From assembly GCF_000498475.1 (NCBI RefSeq), contig NZ_AVBI01000019.1:62001-126000 (forward strand): a DNA stretch of 64,000 bases, in the 5' to 3' direction. This DNA comes from Flavobacterium cauense R2A-7. GTDB taxonomy: Bacteria > Bacteroidota > Bacteroidia > Flavobacteriales > Flavobacteriaceae. Below the pieces are notes generated by a model that was not told the DNA's origin, ran no database searches, and worked only from the letters and a program-made list of their open reading frames with translations. The position numbers and the translations under genes were made by a program. Below are positions 44,188 to 52,936 of the stretch, piece by piece; position 1 is the stretch's first letter, and each line of letters starts with the position of its first letter.

Positions 44188-44670
44188 ATGTACGTAGAAT
44201 TTGATACACTCCCCGAAGAATCCAGAATTTGGATTTACCAGTCCAACAGAAAATTTTCTGATGAAGAATTAGCCGAGATAGAAACCTCAATGAAAAATTT
44301 TATTGAAGAATGGTCGGCTCACGGTGCCGGACTTCACGCTTCATTTGTTACAAAATACAACCGATTCATAATTTTAGCCATTGATCAGACTTTGCAACCG
44401 GCATCGGGCTGTTCAATTGATGCTTCTGTGTCTTTTATCCAAAGTCTGGAGAAAAAATACGAAGTGGATTTGCTGGATAAAATGAATGTTACCTTCAAAC
44501 TGGGAGAACACATTGCTTATAAAACACTTATTGACTTCAAAAAAATGGCGAAAGAGAAAGCCGTTTCCGAAAATACCGTTGTTTTCAATAATTTAGTGAA
44601 TACGATTGGAGAATGGCAGGATTTTTGGGAGGTTCCAGCTAAGGAAAGTTGGCACAACCGATTTTTCTAA
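44188..44670 (+). CDS. conserved protein of unknown function (often labelled ABC transporter ATPase)
   Basis: A 160-residue soluble protein with no signal peptide or membrane segment. It begins MYVEFDTLPEESRIWIYQSNR and has an Asp/His-rich middle (SAHGAGLHASFV, SGCSIDASVSF). Homologues in Flavobacteria are commonly annotated as ABC transporter ATPases, but I see no Walker A (GxxxxGKS/T), no LSGGQ and no Walker B, so that name is unsupported. It is followed at 48 bases by the GH3 fusion gene and may share its transcript. Confidence 0.75.
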   Translation: MYVEFDTLPEESRIWIYQSNRKFSDEELAEIETSMKNFIEEWSAHGAGLHASFVTKYNRFIILAIDQTLQPASGCSIDASVSFIQSLEKKYEVDLLDKMNVTFKLGEHIAYKTLIDFKKMAKEKAVSENTVVFNNLVNTIGEWQDFWEVPAKESWHNRFF

Positions 44671-44718
44671 AATTTGAATTCAACTAATCCGAATTTGATA
44701 ATTTCCAAGTATTTTTAA

Positions 44719-47625
44719 ATGAGATATTTCCTTTTTACAATTTTATTTATAAGCCAGTTTGCTTTTGCCCAAAATGAAAAGTTTTTCATCAACCATTCTT
44801 TGGAAAGAGAGAAAATTTGGGTAGACAGTATTTACAATCAGCTTACTTTTGAAGAAAAAGTAGGACAGCTTTTTATGGTAGCAGCCTACTCAAATAAGGA
44901 TGCCGAACATGTAAAATCGATTGAAAAATTGGTTGAGGAGTATAAAATTGGAGGCGTTATCTTTTTTCAGGGCGGACCGGTTCGACAAGCCAAATTAACC
45001 AATAAATATCAAGCCAAATCCAAAATACCTTTATTTGTGGGTATTGATGCCGAATGGGGTTTGAGCATGCGCTTGGATTCTACCTACCGTTACCCATGGA
45101 ATATGACTTTGGGCGCCGTGCAGGATATGAAACTCATTGAAAAAATGGGAAAACAAATGGCGAAGCAAACCAAAAGAATGGGACTTCAGTTCAATTTTGC
45201 GCCGGTTTTGGATATCAATACCAATCCAACGAATCCTATTATCGGGAACCGTTCTTTCGGTGAAGATAAAGGCAATGTTACCGAAAGAGCGTTGGCTTTA
45301 ATGAAAGGAATTCAAAGTGAAGGCGTTTTTGCCACCGGAAAGCATTTTCCCGGGCATGGCGATACGTCAACAGATTCCCATCATACATTGCCATTCGTGA
45401 ATTTTTCGAAAGAACGTTTGAATGAGGTGGAATTTTATCCCTATAAAAAACTATTTCATGAAGGTTTGGCCAGCGTAATGGTGGCGCATTTAAATGTGCC
45501 GAGTGTCGAACCGAGAGAAGGGTATCCAACATCGATTTCGTATAATGTGGTGACCAATATTCTGCAAAAAGAATTGGGTTTTGAAGGGTTGATTTTTACC
45601 GATGCCCTGAATATGAAGGGTGCCAGTAATTTCAAACAACCCGGAGATATTGACTTGGAAGCTTTTTTAGCCGGAAACGATATTTTGCTTTTTGCCGAAA
45701 ATGTTCCGGTTGCCGTTGAAAAATTCTGTCAGGCTTACAACGATACTTTGTTTACCGATGCCCGTTTGGAGCATTCGGTTAAAAAGATTTTACGCTATAA
45801 ATTCAAAGCCGGATTGGCAAATTACAAGCCAATCGATTTAAATAATTTATACGAAGATCTGAATGCTCCGGAATATGAAGATCTGAACTATCAGTTGTAT
45901 GAAAGTGCGGTTACGGTTTTGAAAAAAGAAGAAGATCATTTTCCGATAAAAGACATTCAAAATGAAAAAATCGCATATGTGAAATTGGGCGACGACAAGA
46001 ATCAGACTTTTTTAAACACATTACGAACTTATGCGCCTGTAACTGAAATTGATTTGGACAGCATTCATCTGATGTTGGAAAAACTAAAAAGCTACTCCAA
46101 AGTTATTGTTGGTTTTCATAAAGCCGATGGTGCCTGGAAAAAACACAATTTCGAAACCAAGGAATTGGTGCTTTTAGATTCGATTTCCCGACATAACAAT
46201 GTGGTTTTAAGTGTTTTTGCCAAACCATACACTTTATTGCCAATTCAGTATTTCGGAAACATTAAAAACGTGGTTTTGGCTTATCAAAACAACGATATTG
46301 CACAAACGGTTGCCGGTGAAATCATTTTCGGAAGTGTTGCTGCTAAAGGGAAAATTCCGGTTTCCATTAATAAGTTTTTCAAAGTGGATGATGGATTAAA
46401 AACAGTTAAAATCAACAATATCTTATCCTTTTCAACACCACAGAGTGCTGGGATGAACCCGAAGATTTTAGCTAAAATTGATGCACTGGCCCAAAAAGCC
46501 ATCGATGGAAAAATGACACCCGGAATGCAGATTCTCGTGGCGCGCAAAGGAAAAGTGTTTTATCAGAAATCGTTCGGATATCATGAATACAATAAAGATA
46601 CTAAGGTTACCAATCAGGATGTATACGATGTAGCTTCCTTAACCAAAATTCTGTCTACATTACCAAATTTAATGCAACTTTACGATAAGCATAAAATTAA
46701 AATGGATACGAAGTTGGGAGATATGTTACCGATTTTTGAAAATACCGACAAAAAAGATATTCATTTAAAAGAATTGTTGGCACATCAGGCAGGGTTGCAG
46801 GCTTGGATTCCGTTTTATCAGTCGACTTTAGACAGCACGAAACATCCTTCTAAAAAATATTACAGAAAAACGTATTCGGCTGAATTCCCATTGCAGGTTT
46901 CAGAAAATCTGTTCCTCAGAAAAGATTACAATGATACGATTATGAAACGTATTGCCGACAGTAAACTGCTTCCAAAAAAACAATACAAATACAGCGATTT
47001 TACATTCATAATTCTTAAAGAATATTTGGAAAAAACATTGCACCGACCGTTGGATTTTATCAGTTATAATAATTTCTATAAGCCTATGGGAATGAGTACG
47101 ATGACCTACAATCCGTTGCGAAAAATGGATATGAGTGTTATTCCGCCAACTGAAAAAGACAATTATTTCCGATATACTAAAGTTCAGGGTTACGTTCATG
47201 ATATGGCAGCCGCGATGCAGGATGGAGTAGGCGGTCATGCCGGTTTGTTTTCCAATGCGATGGATGTTGCCAAAATGATGCAGATGTACCTTCAAAAAGG
47301 ACATTATGGAGATAAAGAATATTTTACGGATAAAACCTTCGAATTGTTTAATACTTGTGCTTATTGCAATGTTGGAAACCGTCGCGGCATGGGCTTTGAC
47401 AAACCACAATTGAGCGGAGAAGGACCAACGTGTGGTTGTGCTTCCATGACAAGTTTCGGTCATACCGGATTTACGGGAACCATTGCTTGGGCTGATCCTC
47501 AGGAAGATTTGGTGTATGTGTTTTTATCCAACAGAACTTTCCCGGATGCAACCGTTAATAAGTTATCTAAAGAAAATATAAGAGAAGATATTCAGAAAGT
47601 AATTTATGAAGCCATAATGAAATAA
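44719..47625 (+). CDS. GH3 (NagZ-like) beta-N-acetylglucosaminidase fused to a serine beta-lactamase-like domain
   Basis: A 968-residue exported fusion (signal peptide ending FAFAQ). The N-terminal GH3 domain carries the NagZ signature KHFPGHGDTSTDSHH near residue 207, including the catalytic His/Asp pair, and FTDALNMKGA with the nucleophilic aspartate near 296. A GH3 C-terminal region follows to about 560. From about 580 a class C beta-lactamase/esterase domain has SxxK (S-L-T-K in VASLTKIL), YSD as the second motif and HTG in FGHTGFTG. The combination would trim muropeptides or glycans in the periplasm. It precedes bshA, as often in Flavobacteria. Confidence 0.9.
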   Translation: MRYFLFTILFISQFAFAQNEKFFINHSLEREKIWVDSIYNQLTFEEKVGQLFMVAAYSNKDAEHVKSIEKLVEEYKIGGVIFFQGGPVRQAKLTNKYQAKSKIPLFVGIDAEWGLSMRLDSTYRYPWNMTLGAVQDMKLIEKMGKQMAKQTKRMGLQFNFAPVLDINTNPTNPIIGNRSFGEDKGNVTERALALMKGIQSEGVFATGKHFPGHGDTSTDSHHTLPFVNFSKERLNEVEFYPYKKLFHEGLASVMVAHLNVPSVEPREGYPTSISYNVVTNILQKELGFEGLIFTDALNMKGASNFKQPGDIDLEAFLAGNDILLFAENVPVAVEKFCQAYNDTLFTDARLEHSVKKILRYKFKAGLANYKPIDLNNLYEDLNAPEYEDLNYQLYESAVTVLKKEEDHFPIKDIQNEKIAYVKLGDDKNQTFLNTLRTYAPVTEIDLDSIHLMLEKLKSYSKVIVGFHKADGAWKKHNFETKELVLLDSISRHNNVVLSVFAKPYTLLPIQYFGNIKNVVLAYQNNDIAQTVAGEIIFGSVAAKGKIPVSINKFFKVDDGLKTVKINNILSFSTPQSAGMNPKILAKIDALAQKAIDGKMTPGMQILVARKGKVFYQKSFGYHEYNKDTKVTNQDVYDVASLTKILSTLPNLMQLYDKHKIKMDTKLGDMLPIFENTDKKDIHLKELLAHQAGLQAWIPFYQSTLDSTKHPSKKYYRKTYSAEFPLQVSENLFLRKDYNDTIMKRIADSKLLPKKQYKYSDFTFIILKEYLEKTLHRPLDFISYNNFYKPMGMSTMTYNPLRKMDMSVIPPTEKDNYFRYTKVQGYVHDMAAAMQDGVGGHAGLFSNAMDVAKMMQMYLQKGHYGDKEYFTDKTFELFNTCAYCNVGNRRGMGFDKPQLSGEGPTCGCASMTSFGHTGFTGTIAWADPQEDLVYVFLSNRTFPDATVNKLSKENIREDIQKVIYEAIMK

Positions 47626-47649
47626 TTCATTATTTTAGGATAAAAAGAT

Positions 47650-48120
47650 ATGCAGTCAACAGTAAAAACACCTCAGGAATATATTGCGTCATTACCGGAA
47701 GACCGAAAATCGGCAATGGAAAAATTACGTAAAATAACATCAGCTAATTTACCGGCCGGATTTCAGGAAACTATGGGATATGGAATGTTGTGCTACGTCG
47801 TGCCACATTCCACTTATCCGAATGGCTATCATTGTGATCCCAAGTTGCCTTTGCCTTTTTTGAGCATCGCTTCACAGAAAAACTTTATTGCGGTGTATCA
47901 TATGGGAATGTATATGGACAAAAAACTGTTGGATTGGTTTACAGCAGAATACCCTAAACATGTGAAAACGAAATTGGATATGGGAAAGAGCTGTATTCGT
48001 TTCAAAAAGATGGATCAGATTCCGTATGAATTGCTGGCAGAGTTGTTCCAAAAAATGACAGTTGAGGAGTGGATTTCCAATTATGAGTCCGTTTTAAATT
48101 CGAATTCCAAACAACGTTAA
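47650..48120 (+). CDS. DUF1801 (YdhG-like) domain protein
   Basis: A 156-residue cytoplasmic protein whose start TPQEYIASLPEDRKSAMEKLRKI and segment ETMGYGMLCYVVPHSTYP fit DUF1801, a family related to the frataxin/YdhG fold. FIAVYHMGMYMD and SCIRFKKMDQIPYELL are further family blocks. Function is not known. It begins 24 bases after the GH3 fusion gene and ends at a terminator, so it is probably its last cotranscribed gene. Confidence 0.85.
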   Translation: MQSTVKTPQEYIASLPEDRKSAMEKLRKITSANLPAGFQETMGYGMLCYVVPHSTYPNGYHCDPKLPLPFLSIASQKNFIAVYHMGMYMDKKLLDWFTAEYPKHVKTKLDMGKSCIRFKKMDQIPYELLAELFQKMTVEEWISNYESVLNSNSKQR

Positions 48121-48128
48121 TATTATCT

Positions 48129-48155
48129 AAAAGTAAGGGTTTGCCTTACTTTTTT
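48129..48155 (+). terminator. terminator after the DUF1801 gene
   Basis: AAAAGTAAGG (48129-48138) pairs with CCTTACTTTT (48144-48153) around a 5-base loop, ending in T residues. Confidence 0.85.
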
Positions 48156-48187
48156 GCTTTAAATTAGTGACCACCTAAAACGAAAAA

Positions 48188-49321
48188 ATGAAGATTGCAA
48201 TTGTATGTTACCCAACCTTTGGAGGTAGTGGTGTTGTGGCGACTGAATTAGGATTAGAGCTTGCCCGAAGAGGCCATGAAGTTCATTTTATAACCTATAG
48301 TCAGCCGGTTCGATTGGCACTTTTAAATCCGAATATTCATTATCACGAAGTACACGTTCCCGAATATCCGCTGTTCCATTATCAGCCTTATGAATTAGCC
48401 TTGTCCAGTAAATTGGTCGATATGGTTAAGCTTCATAAAATTGAAGTTTTACACGTGCATTATGCAATTCCACATGCTTACGCGGGCTATATGGCTAAGC
48501 AGATGCTTAAAAGTGAAGGCATCAAAATCCCGATGATTACGACGCTTCATGGAACAGATATCACTTTAGTAGGTAATCATCCTTTTTATAAACCGGCGGT
48601 GAGTTTCAGTATCAATAAATCTGATTATGTTACTTCGGTTTCACAAAGTCTGAAAGATGAAACCTATCGTTTGTTCGATATTAAAAAGGAAATCGAAGTG
48701 ATTCCGAATTTTATTGAAATCGATAAGAATAAGATTGATGAAAATTCCAGTTGTCATCGTTCGCTGATGGCAACACAGGATCAAAAAATCATCACACACA
48801 TCAGTAATTTCAGAAAAGTGAAACGCATTCCGGATGTGATTAAGATATTTAATGAAATCCAGAAACAGATTCCGTCCAAATTAATGATGGTAGGCGAAGG
48901 GCCTGAACGTGAAATTGCCGAAAGAATGTGTACGGATTTGCAAATTAATGATAAAGTGATTTTCTTCGGAAACAGTAATGAGATTGATAAAATTTTAAAC
49001 TATTCCGATTTGTTTTTATTGCCTTCGGAAACCGAGAGTTTCGGATTGGCCGCTTTAGAAGCTATGGCTTGCGGAGTTCCGGTTATTTCAAGTAATTCGG
49101 GCGGACTTCCGGAAGTAAATAAACAAGGGTATTCCGGTTATTTAAGCGACGTGGGTGATGTTGACGATATGGCCAAAAATGCAATATCTATTTTGTCTGA
49201 CAACACTGAATTGCTGAAATTTAAGAAAAACGCACTTGCATTAGCGGCAGAATTCGATATTTTAAAAATCATGCCGTTATATGAAAACCTCTACAAACGT
49301 GCCATAGAAAAGTTTAAATAA
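48188..49321 (+). CDS. bshA: N-acetyl-alpha-D-glucosaminyl L-malate synthase (bacillithiol synthesis)
   Basis: GT4 retaining glycosyltransferase making GlcNAc-malate, the first step of bacillithiol. The 377-residue length matches BshA. The N-terminal CYPTFGGSGVVATELG is the malate/UDP-binding loop characteristic of this family. TTLHGTDITLVG lies near 119, and the C-terminal GT4 motif PSETESFGLAALEAMACGVP lies near 280 with the E(x7)E pattern. Other bsh genes are not in view. A terminator precedes the gene and another follows it, so it is likely monocistronic. Confidence 0.94.
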   Translation: MKIAIVCYPTFGGSGVVATELGLELARRGHEVHFITYSQPVRLALLNPNIHYHEVHVPEYPLFHYQPYELALSSKLVDMVKLHKIEVLHVHYAIPHAYAGYMAKQMLKSEGIKIPMITTLHGTDITLVGNHPFYKPAVSFSINKSDYVTSVSQSLKDETYRLFDIKKEIEVIPNFIEIDKNKIDENSSCHRSLMATQDQKIITHISNFRKVKRIPDVIKIFNEIQKQIPSKLMMVGEGPEREIAERMCTDLQINDKVIFFGNSNEIDKILNYSDLFLLPSETESFGLAALEAMACGVPVISSNSGGLPEVNKQGYSGYLSDVGDVDDMAKNAISILSDNTELLKFKKNALALAAEFDILKIMPLYENLYKRAIEKFK

Positions 49322-49352
49322 AAAAAGTCCCGATCAAATCGGGACTTTTTTT
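49322..49352. terminator. bidirectional terminator after bshA
   Basis: AGTCCCGAT (49326-49334) and ATCGGGACT (49338-49346) pair around a 3-base loop with A and T runs outside. It serves bshA and the convergent outer-membrane protein gene, and uses the same stem core as 1851-1880. Confidence 0.9.
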
Positions 49353-49353
49353 A

Positions 49354-49875
49354 TTAGAATTTATATCTGACACTCAAACCGAAATCGGGTCCGAAACTGT
49401 CGTCTCTCAAGTGGTTATAATCTGAACTGATGTAAATTTCCGGGCGGAAGTCTAATGAAATCTGAAGCGGAATATCAAAGTTGTATTCGATACCAATATC
49501 ACCAGTGGCAATAAGGAAAGCGCCATTATCACTGGCATAATAATAATTTCCGTTACCATTGTTGTATTTATAAACATCACCTCTCCAGGTTCCTACACCT
49601 ACACCTGGACCTGCATACCATTTGAAACCATTATCGATGTTCCATACCCATTGATAAATACCGATTAATTTGGCCGCATCATAATGTTTGGTATCTCTCC
49701 AGCCTAAATCAAATTCGAGACGGTTTTTTTGAGAAAGCCATCTTTGGTAGGAAACTTCACCTCCAAAGCCATCATTATCTCCTAAACGTAAACCAATCGC
49801 GTTTTTCTTGTCTTGTGCCTGAGCGCTGAATGCTAATCCGATTAGCACAACAGCTGATAAAATTAATTTCCTCAT
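49354..49875 (-). CDS. small outer-membrane beta-barrel protein
   Basis: A 173-residue protein with a signal peptide ending SAQAQ (residue 20). Alternating amphipathic strands (LEFDLGWRD, DIGIEYNF, ISLDFRPEIYI, FGLSVRYKF) and a terminal phenylalanine are typical of eight-stranded porin-like barrels recognised by BamA. It is short for a receptor and has no plug, so it is likely a structural or small-solute barrel. A TAACTTTG -7 lies 20 bases upstream of the ATG. It is its own unit. Confidence 0.82.
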   Translation of the reverse strand: MRKLILSAVVLIGLAFSAQAQDKKNAIGLRLGDNDGFGGEVSYQRWLSQKNRLEFDLGWRDTKHYDAAKLIGIYQWVWNIDNGFKWYAGPGVGVGTWRGDVYKYNNGNGNYYYASDNGAFLIATGDIGIEYNFDIPLQISLDFRPEIYISSDYNHLRDDSFGPDFGLSVRYKF

Positions 49876-49894
49876 ATTTTGATTTTTATTTTAA

Positions 49895-49902
49895 CAAAGT
49901 TA
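49895..49902 (-). promoter_or_regulatory. -7 element of the small barrel protein gene
   Basis: On the minus strand this reads TAACTTTG, matching TAnnTTTG, about 20 bases before the ATG. The -33 region is AT-rich without a clear TTG. Confidence 0.5.
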
Positions 49903-49982
49903 AACTTATATATTCTAAAGTTTTATTTGAGTTTTAAAAACTTTAACATTTTGCAATATGAAAGAAACGCTGTTTTTTCGGA

Positions 49983-50789
49983 TTAATTGTATGTGTCTAA
50001 AAATTCTTCCTGCGTCTGTGTATCCGATGCAGGAACTCCGAATTGGTCCGCAATTGTTTGATTTATGGTATAAGATGTAACTGTATTTGTATATACAACA
50101 CCAATGTTATTGGCAATATACTGCGTAGAGGCAAGAATTTGTTGGTTGGATAAAATAGTGATCGTCACCGGAAACCCACCAATATCCTGAACCGTCGTTA
50201 TGGAAGCATTCAAAAGAATTTTTGCGGTTTTTACATTAGTATAGGCATCACCATTTGGAGAGGTGTAATTTGGAATACTTTCTCCTCCTTTTGATTTTAA
50301 GGTGTAATTTATGGTAAGCGGGTAACCTTGTACGGTTTGTTGGATTGTCCCGGTTTTAGTCGATAAAACCTCGTCTAAAGTTGCATTTTTTTTGAAGATA
50401 ATAAAATCAACAAGTGAAACGTCGAGATTTATTGGTAATTGTTGTCCTGAAGCAAGCGACAAATCTCCAGTAAGCAGTAATTTATCGTCTAATTCTCTTA
50501 CGCCATTGTTTCGCAAAGAAGAAGAATAAAATCCTGTAGCGATATTATTTTTCACTTCGAATCTTTTATAAGTGATTCCGCTGATAAGTGAATCTCCGGA
50601 AATATACAATGAATCCCTTGTTGTTCCTGCTTGTCCTGAAACATCATAAGTCCAGTATTTTCCATTGGTTAAGGGGATTGTGAAATTAGTTCCCTGATTT
50701 GTATTGTCTCCTCCACTGGAATCATCGGAAGAACAGGAAATTAAAAAAACACTGAAAACAGCAGTTAGTAGGTAGAATTTTTTCTTCAT
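49983..50789 (-). CDS. lipoprotein of unknown function
   Basis: A 268-residue lipoprotein with lipobox LISC (MKKKFYLLTAVFSVFLISC, C19), followed by an acidic Ser/Asp/Gly linker. The acidic residues directly after the cysteine resemble the signal that sends Bacteroidota lipoproteins to the cell surface. The mature part is beta-rich (YWTYDVSGQAGTTRDSLYIS and later NYTLKSKGGESIPNYTSP) with no recognised domain and no further cysteine. It follows the LpxH-like gene by 51 bases on the same strand. Confidence 0.78.
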   Translation of the reverse strand: MKKKFYLLTAVFSVFLISCSSDDSSGGDNTNQGTNFTIPLTNGKYWTYDVSGQAGTTRDSLYISGDSLISGITYKRFEVKNNIATGFYSSSLRNNGVRELDDKLLLTGDLSLASGQQLPINLDVSLVDFIIFKKNATLDEVLSTKTGTIQQTVQGYPLTINYTLKSKGGESIPNYTSPNGDAYTNVKTAKILLNASITTVQDIGGFPVTITILSNQQILASTQYIANNIGVVYTNTVTSYTINQTIADQFGVPASDTQTQEEFLDTYN

Positions 50790-50840
50790 TTTTTTTAATG
50801 GTTAATTAGCTCCGCTAATATACTAAAAATGAAATTATCT

Positions 50841-51677
50841 TTATTTTTTTGTTAAAATATTTGATATCATTAACTGTTCACATAGTTTTTCTTCAAATTC
50901 GAAGTATTCTTTTTCGTCGTCAATCAAAACGCGTTTTTCATATTGATAGAGTTTCCATCTTTTTTTGTTGTATTCCAATGCTGTTAAATTTTCAATCCAG
51001 TCTCCCGAATTCATATAGGTTGTAACTCCTTTTTTGTTTTTTCGTTCTTCAATTTTTGGTTCGTGAATGTGTCCGCAAACCACAAAGTCGTATTGATTGT
51101 CTATGGCCAAATCGGCAGTAGTTGTTTCAAAATCAGAAATAAATTTTACGGCTTTTTTCACGCTGGCTTTAACTTTTTTGGAAAGCGAGTAGGGTTCTTT
51201 TCCTACTTTTACAAGACACCAATTGATAAAACGGTTTAATAAGATGAGATAATCGTACCCGATACCGCCCAGTTTTGCAATCCATTTAGCATGATGCACC
51301 GAATTGTCGAAAATGTCTCCATGAAAAAACCAGGCTTTTTTACCGTCCAGTTCCAAAACCAATTTGTCAAGGATTTCGAAATTTCCCATTTTGGTATCAC
51401 TGAATTTACGAAGCATCTCATCATGATTTCCGGTCAAGTAATATACCTTCGTTCCTTTGGAGGTAAAATCCAAAATCTTTTTAATAATTTTTAAATGTGA
51501 TTTGGGAAAATAAGATTTTCTGAATTGCCAAATATCAATAATATCACCATTAAGAATCAGAATTTTAGGTTTAATGGTTTTTAAGTAATCCAATAATTCA
51601 ACAGCATGACAGCCGTATGTTCCGAGATGAACATCAGAAAGGACAACAATTTCTACCGCTCTTTTTTTCGAGTACAT
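50841..51677 (-). CDS. UDP-2,3-diacylglucosamine pyrophosphatase-like metallophosphoesterase
   Basis: Calcineurin-type phosphoesterase of the LpxH/YbbF group, which hydrolyses UDP-2,3-diacylglucosamine to lipid X in lipid A synthesis. All metal-binding blocks are present: SDVHLGTYG (near 14), NGDIIDIW (near 43), TGNHDEML (near 80), FFHGDIFD (near 117) and CGHIHEP (near 206). At 278 residues it is longer than E. coli LpxH (240), with an extra helical segment near 140-175 that may bind lipid. Substrate is inferred. It diverges from aroC and may be cotranscribed with the lipoprotein gene. Confidence 0.82.
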   Translation of the reverse strand: MYSKKRAVEIVVLSDVHLGTYGCHAVELLDYLKTIKPKILILNGDIIDIWQFRKSYFPKSHLKIIKKILDFTSKGTKVYYLTGNHDEMLRKFSDTKMGNFEILDKLVLELDGKKAWFFHGDIFDNSVHHAKWIAKLGGIGYDYLILLNRFINWCLVKVGKEPYSLSKKVKASVKKAVKFISDFETTTADLAIDNQYDFVVCGHIHEPKIEERKNKKGVTTYMNSGDWIENLTALEYNKKRWKLYQYEKRVLIDDEKEYFEFEEKLCEQLMISNILTKK

Positions 51678-51793
51678 GATTTTATTTCAAAATAACGGGT
51701 CGATTGTGAATTGAATGTTATTTGTAAATTAAATAACACACTTATTAATAGAAGAAAAACGAAATTGATTTTAAAAGCCTCCTGAAAAAAACT

Positions 51794-51801
51794 TATTTTT
51801 G
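51794..51801 (+). promoter_or_regulatory. -7 element of aroC
   Basis: TATTTTTG matches TAnnTTTG, 16 bases before the ATG, implying a very short leader. The nearest TTG upstream is 26 bases away, longer than usual. Confidence 0.45.
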
Positions 51802-51817
51802 TTAAAAACAATACATA

Positions 51818-52882
51818 ATGGCTGGAAATACCTTTGGCAGACTTTTTAAAGTAATGACTTTCGGAGAATCGCACGGTGAAGCACTTGGCGGAATTATAGA
51901 CGGTTGTCCTCCGGGAATTGATTTGGATTTTGATGCAATCCGCAATGAAATGCAACGACGAAAACCGGGTCAATCTGCTATTGTAACTCAAAGAAAAGAG
52001 GAAGATGAAGTACAGTTTCTTTCAGGTATTTTTGAAGGTAAAACAACCGGTACACCAATAGGTTTTGTAATTCCGAATACCAATCAGAAATCAGATGATT
52101 ATTCCGATATAAAAGACACCTATCGTCCCAGTCATGCGGATTATGTTTATGAAAAAAAATACGGAATAAGGGATTATCGAGGCGGTGGCAGAAGTTCTGC
52201 CCGTGAGACCGCCAGCAGAGTAGTAGCCGGAGCCATTGCCAAACAGGTAATTCCAGATATTAAAATTAATGCCTTTGTGTCTTCGGTAGGTGAAATATTT
52301 ATTGATAAACCTTATCAGGATTTGGATTTTTCATTAACGGAAAGTAATCCTGTACGTTGTCCTGATGCTGCTTCGGCTGCCAAAATGGAAGAATATATCA
52401 GGCAAATTCGTAAAGAAGGCGATACGGTTGGAGGAACGATTACCTGTGTAATTCAAAATGTTCCCATTGGACTGGGAGAACCGGTTTTTGATAAACTTCA
52501 TGCCGAATTAGGCAAGGCAATGCTTTCTATTAATGCCGTTAAAGGATTTGAATACGGCAGCGGATTTTGTGGTGCTAAAATGAAAGGAAGTGACCACAAT
52601 GATTTGTATAATCCGGACGGAACTACAAAGTCGAATCTTTCCGGTGGTATACAAGGCGGTATCTCAAACGGAATGGACATTTACTTCAGAGTGGCTTTTA
52701 AACCGGTTGCGACATTAATACAAAAGCAGGAGGTTCTTGATAATCTAGGAAATATAGTTGAGTTGCAAGGTAAAGGAAGACACGATCCTTGCGTGGTTCC
52801 GAGAGCTGTTCCGATTGTTGAGGCTATGGCAGCTTTAGTTATTGCAGATTTTTATTTATTATTAAATAACGTTAAAAAATAG
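51818..52882 (+). CDS. aroC: chorismate synthase
   Basis: Last shikimate-pathway enzyme, converting EPSP to chorismate with reduced FMN. The 354 residues show the family signatures: [18 protein letters not shown] (residues 15-32), RRKPGQS near 46, [25 protein letters not shown] near 110-135, GSDHND near 245, and [18 protein letters not shown] near 320. All catalytic histidines and arginines are present. It stands alone with its own -7 element. The downstream T9SS gene has a separate spacer. Confidence 0.96.
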   Translation: MAGNTFGRLFKVMTFGESHGEALGGIIDGCPPGIDLDFDAIRNEMQRRKPGQSAIVTQRKEEDEVQFLSGIFEGKTTGTPIGFVIPNTNQKSDDYSDIKDTYRPSHADYVYEKKYGIRDYRGGGRSSARETASRVVAGAIAKQVIPDIKINAFVSSVGEIFIDKPYQDLDFSLTESNPVRCPDAASAAKMEEYIRQIRKEGDTVGGTITCVIQNVPIGLGEPVFDKLHAELGKAMLSINAVKGFEYGSGFCGAKMKGSDHNDLYNPDGTTKSNLSGGIQGGISNGMDIYFRVAFKPVATLIQKQEVLDNLGNIVELQGKGRHDPCVVPRAVPIVEAMAALVIADFYLLLNNVKK

Positions 52883-52936
52883 AGAATACTAAATTTTTTT
52901 TCTAAATTTATAAGGTAATTACTAAAAATTAAATTT

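Noticed and set aside
46900..47463. 187-residue minus-strand frame opposite the GH3 fusion
   Set aside because: Shadow of the beta-lactamase-like domain; low-complexity composition and no neighbour in that orientation.
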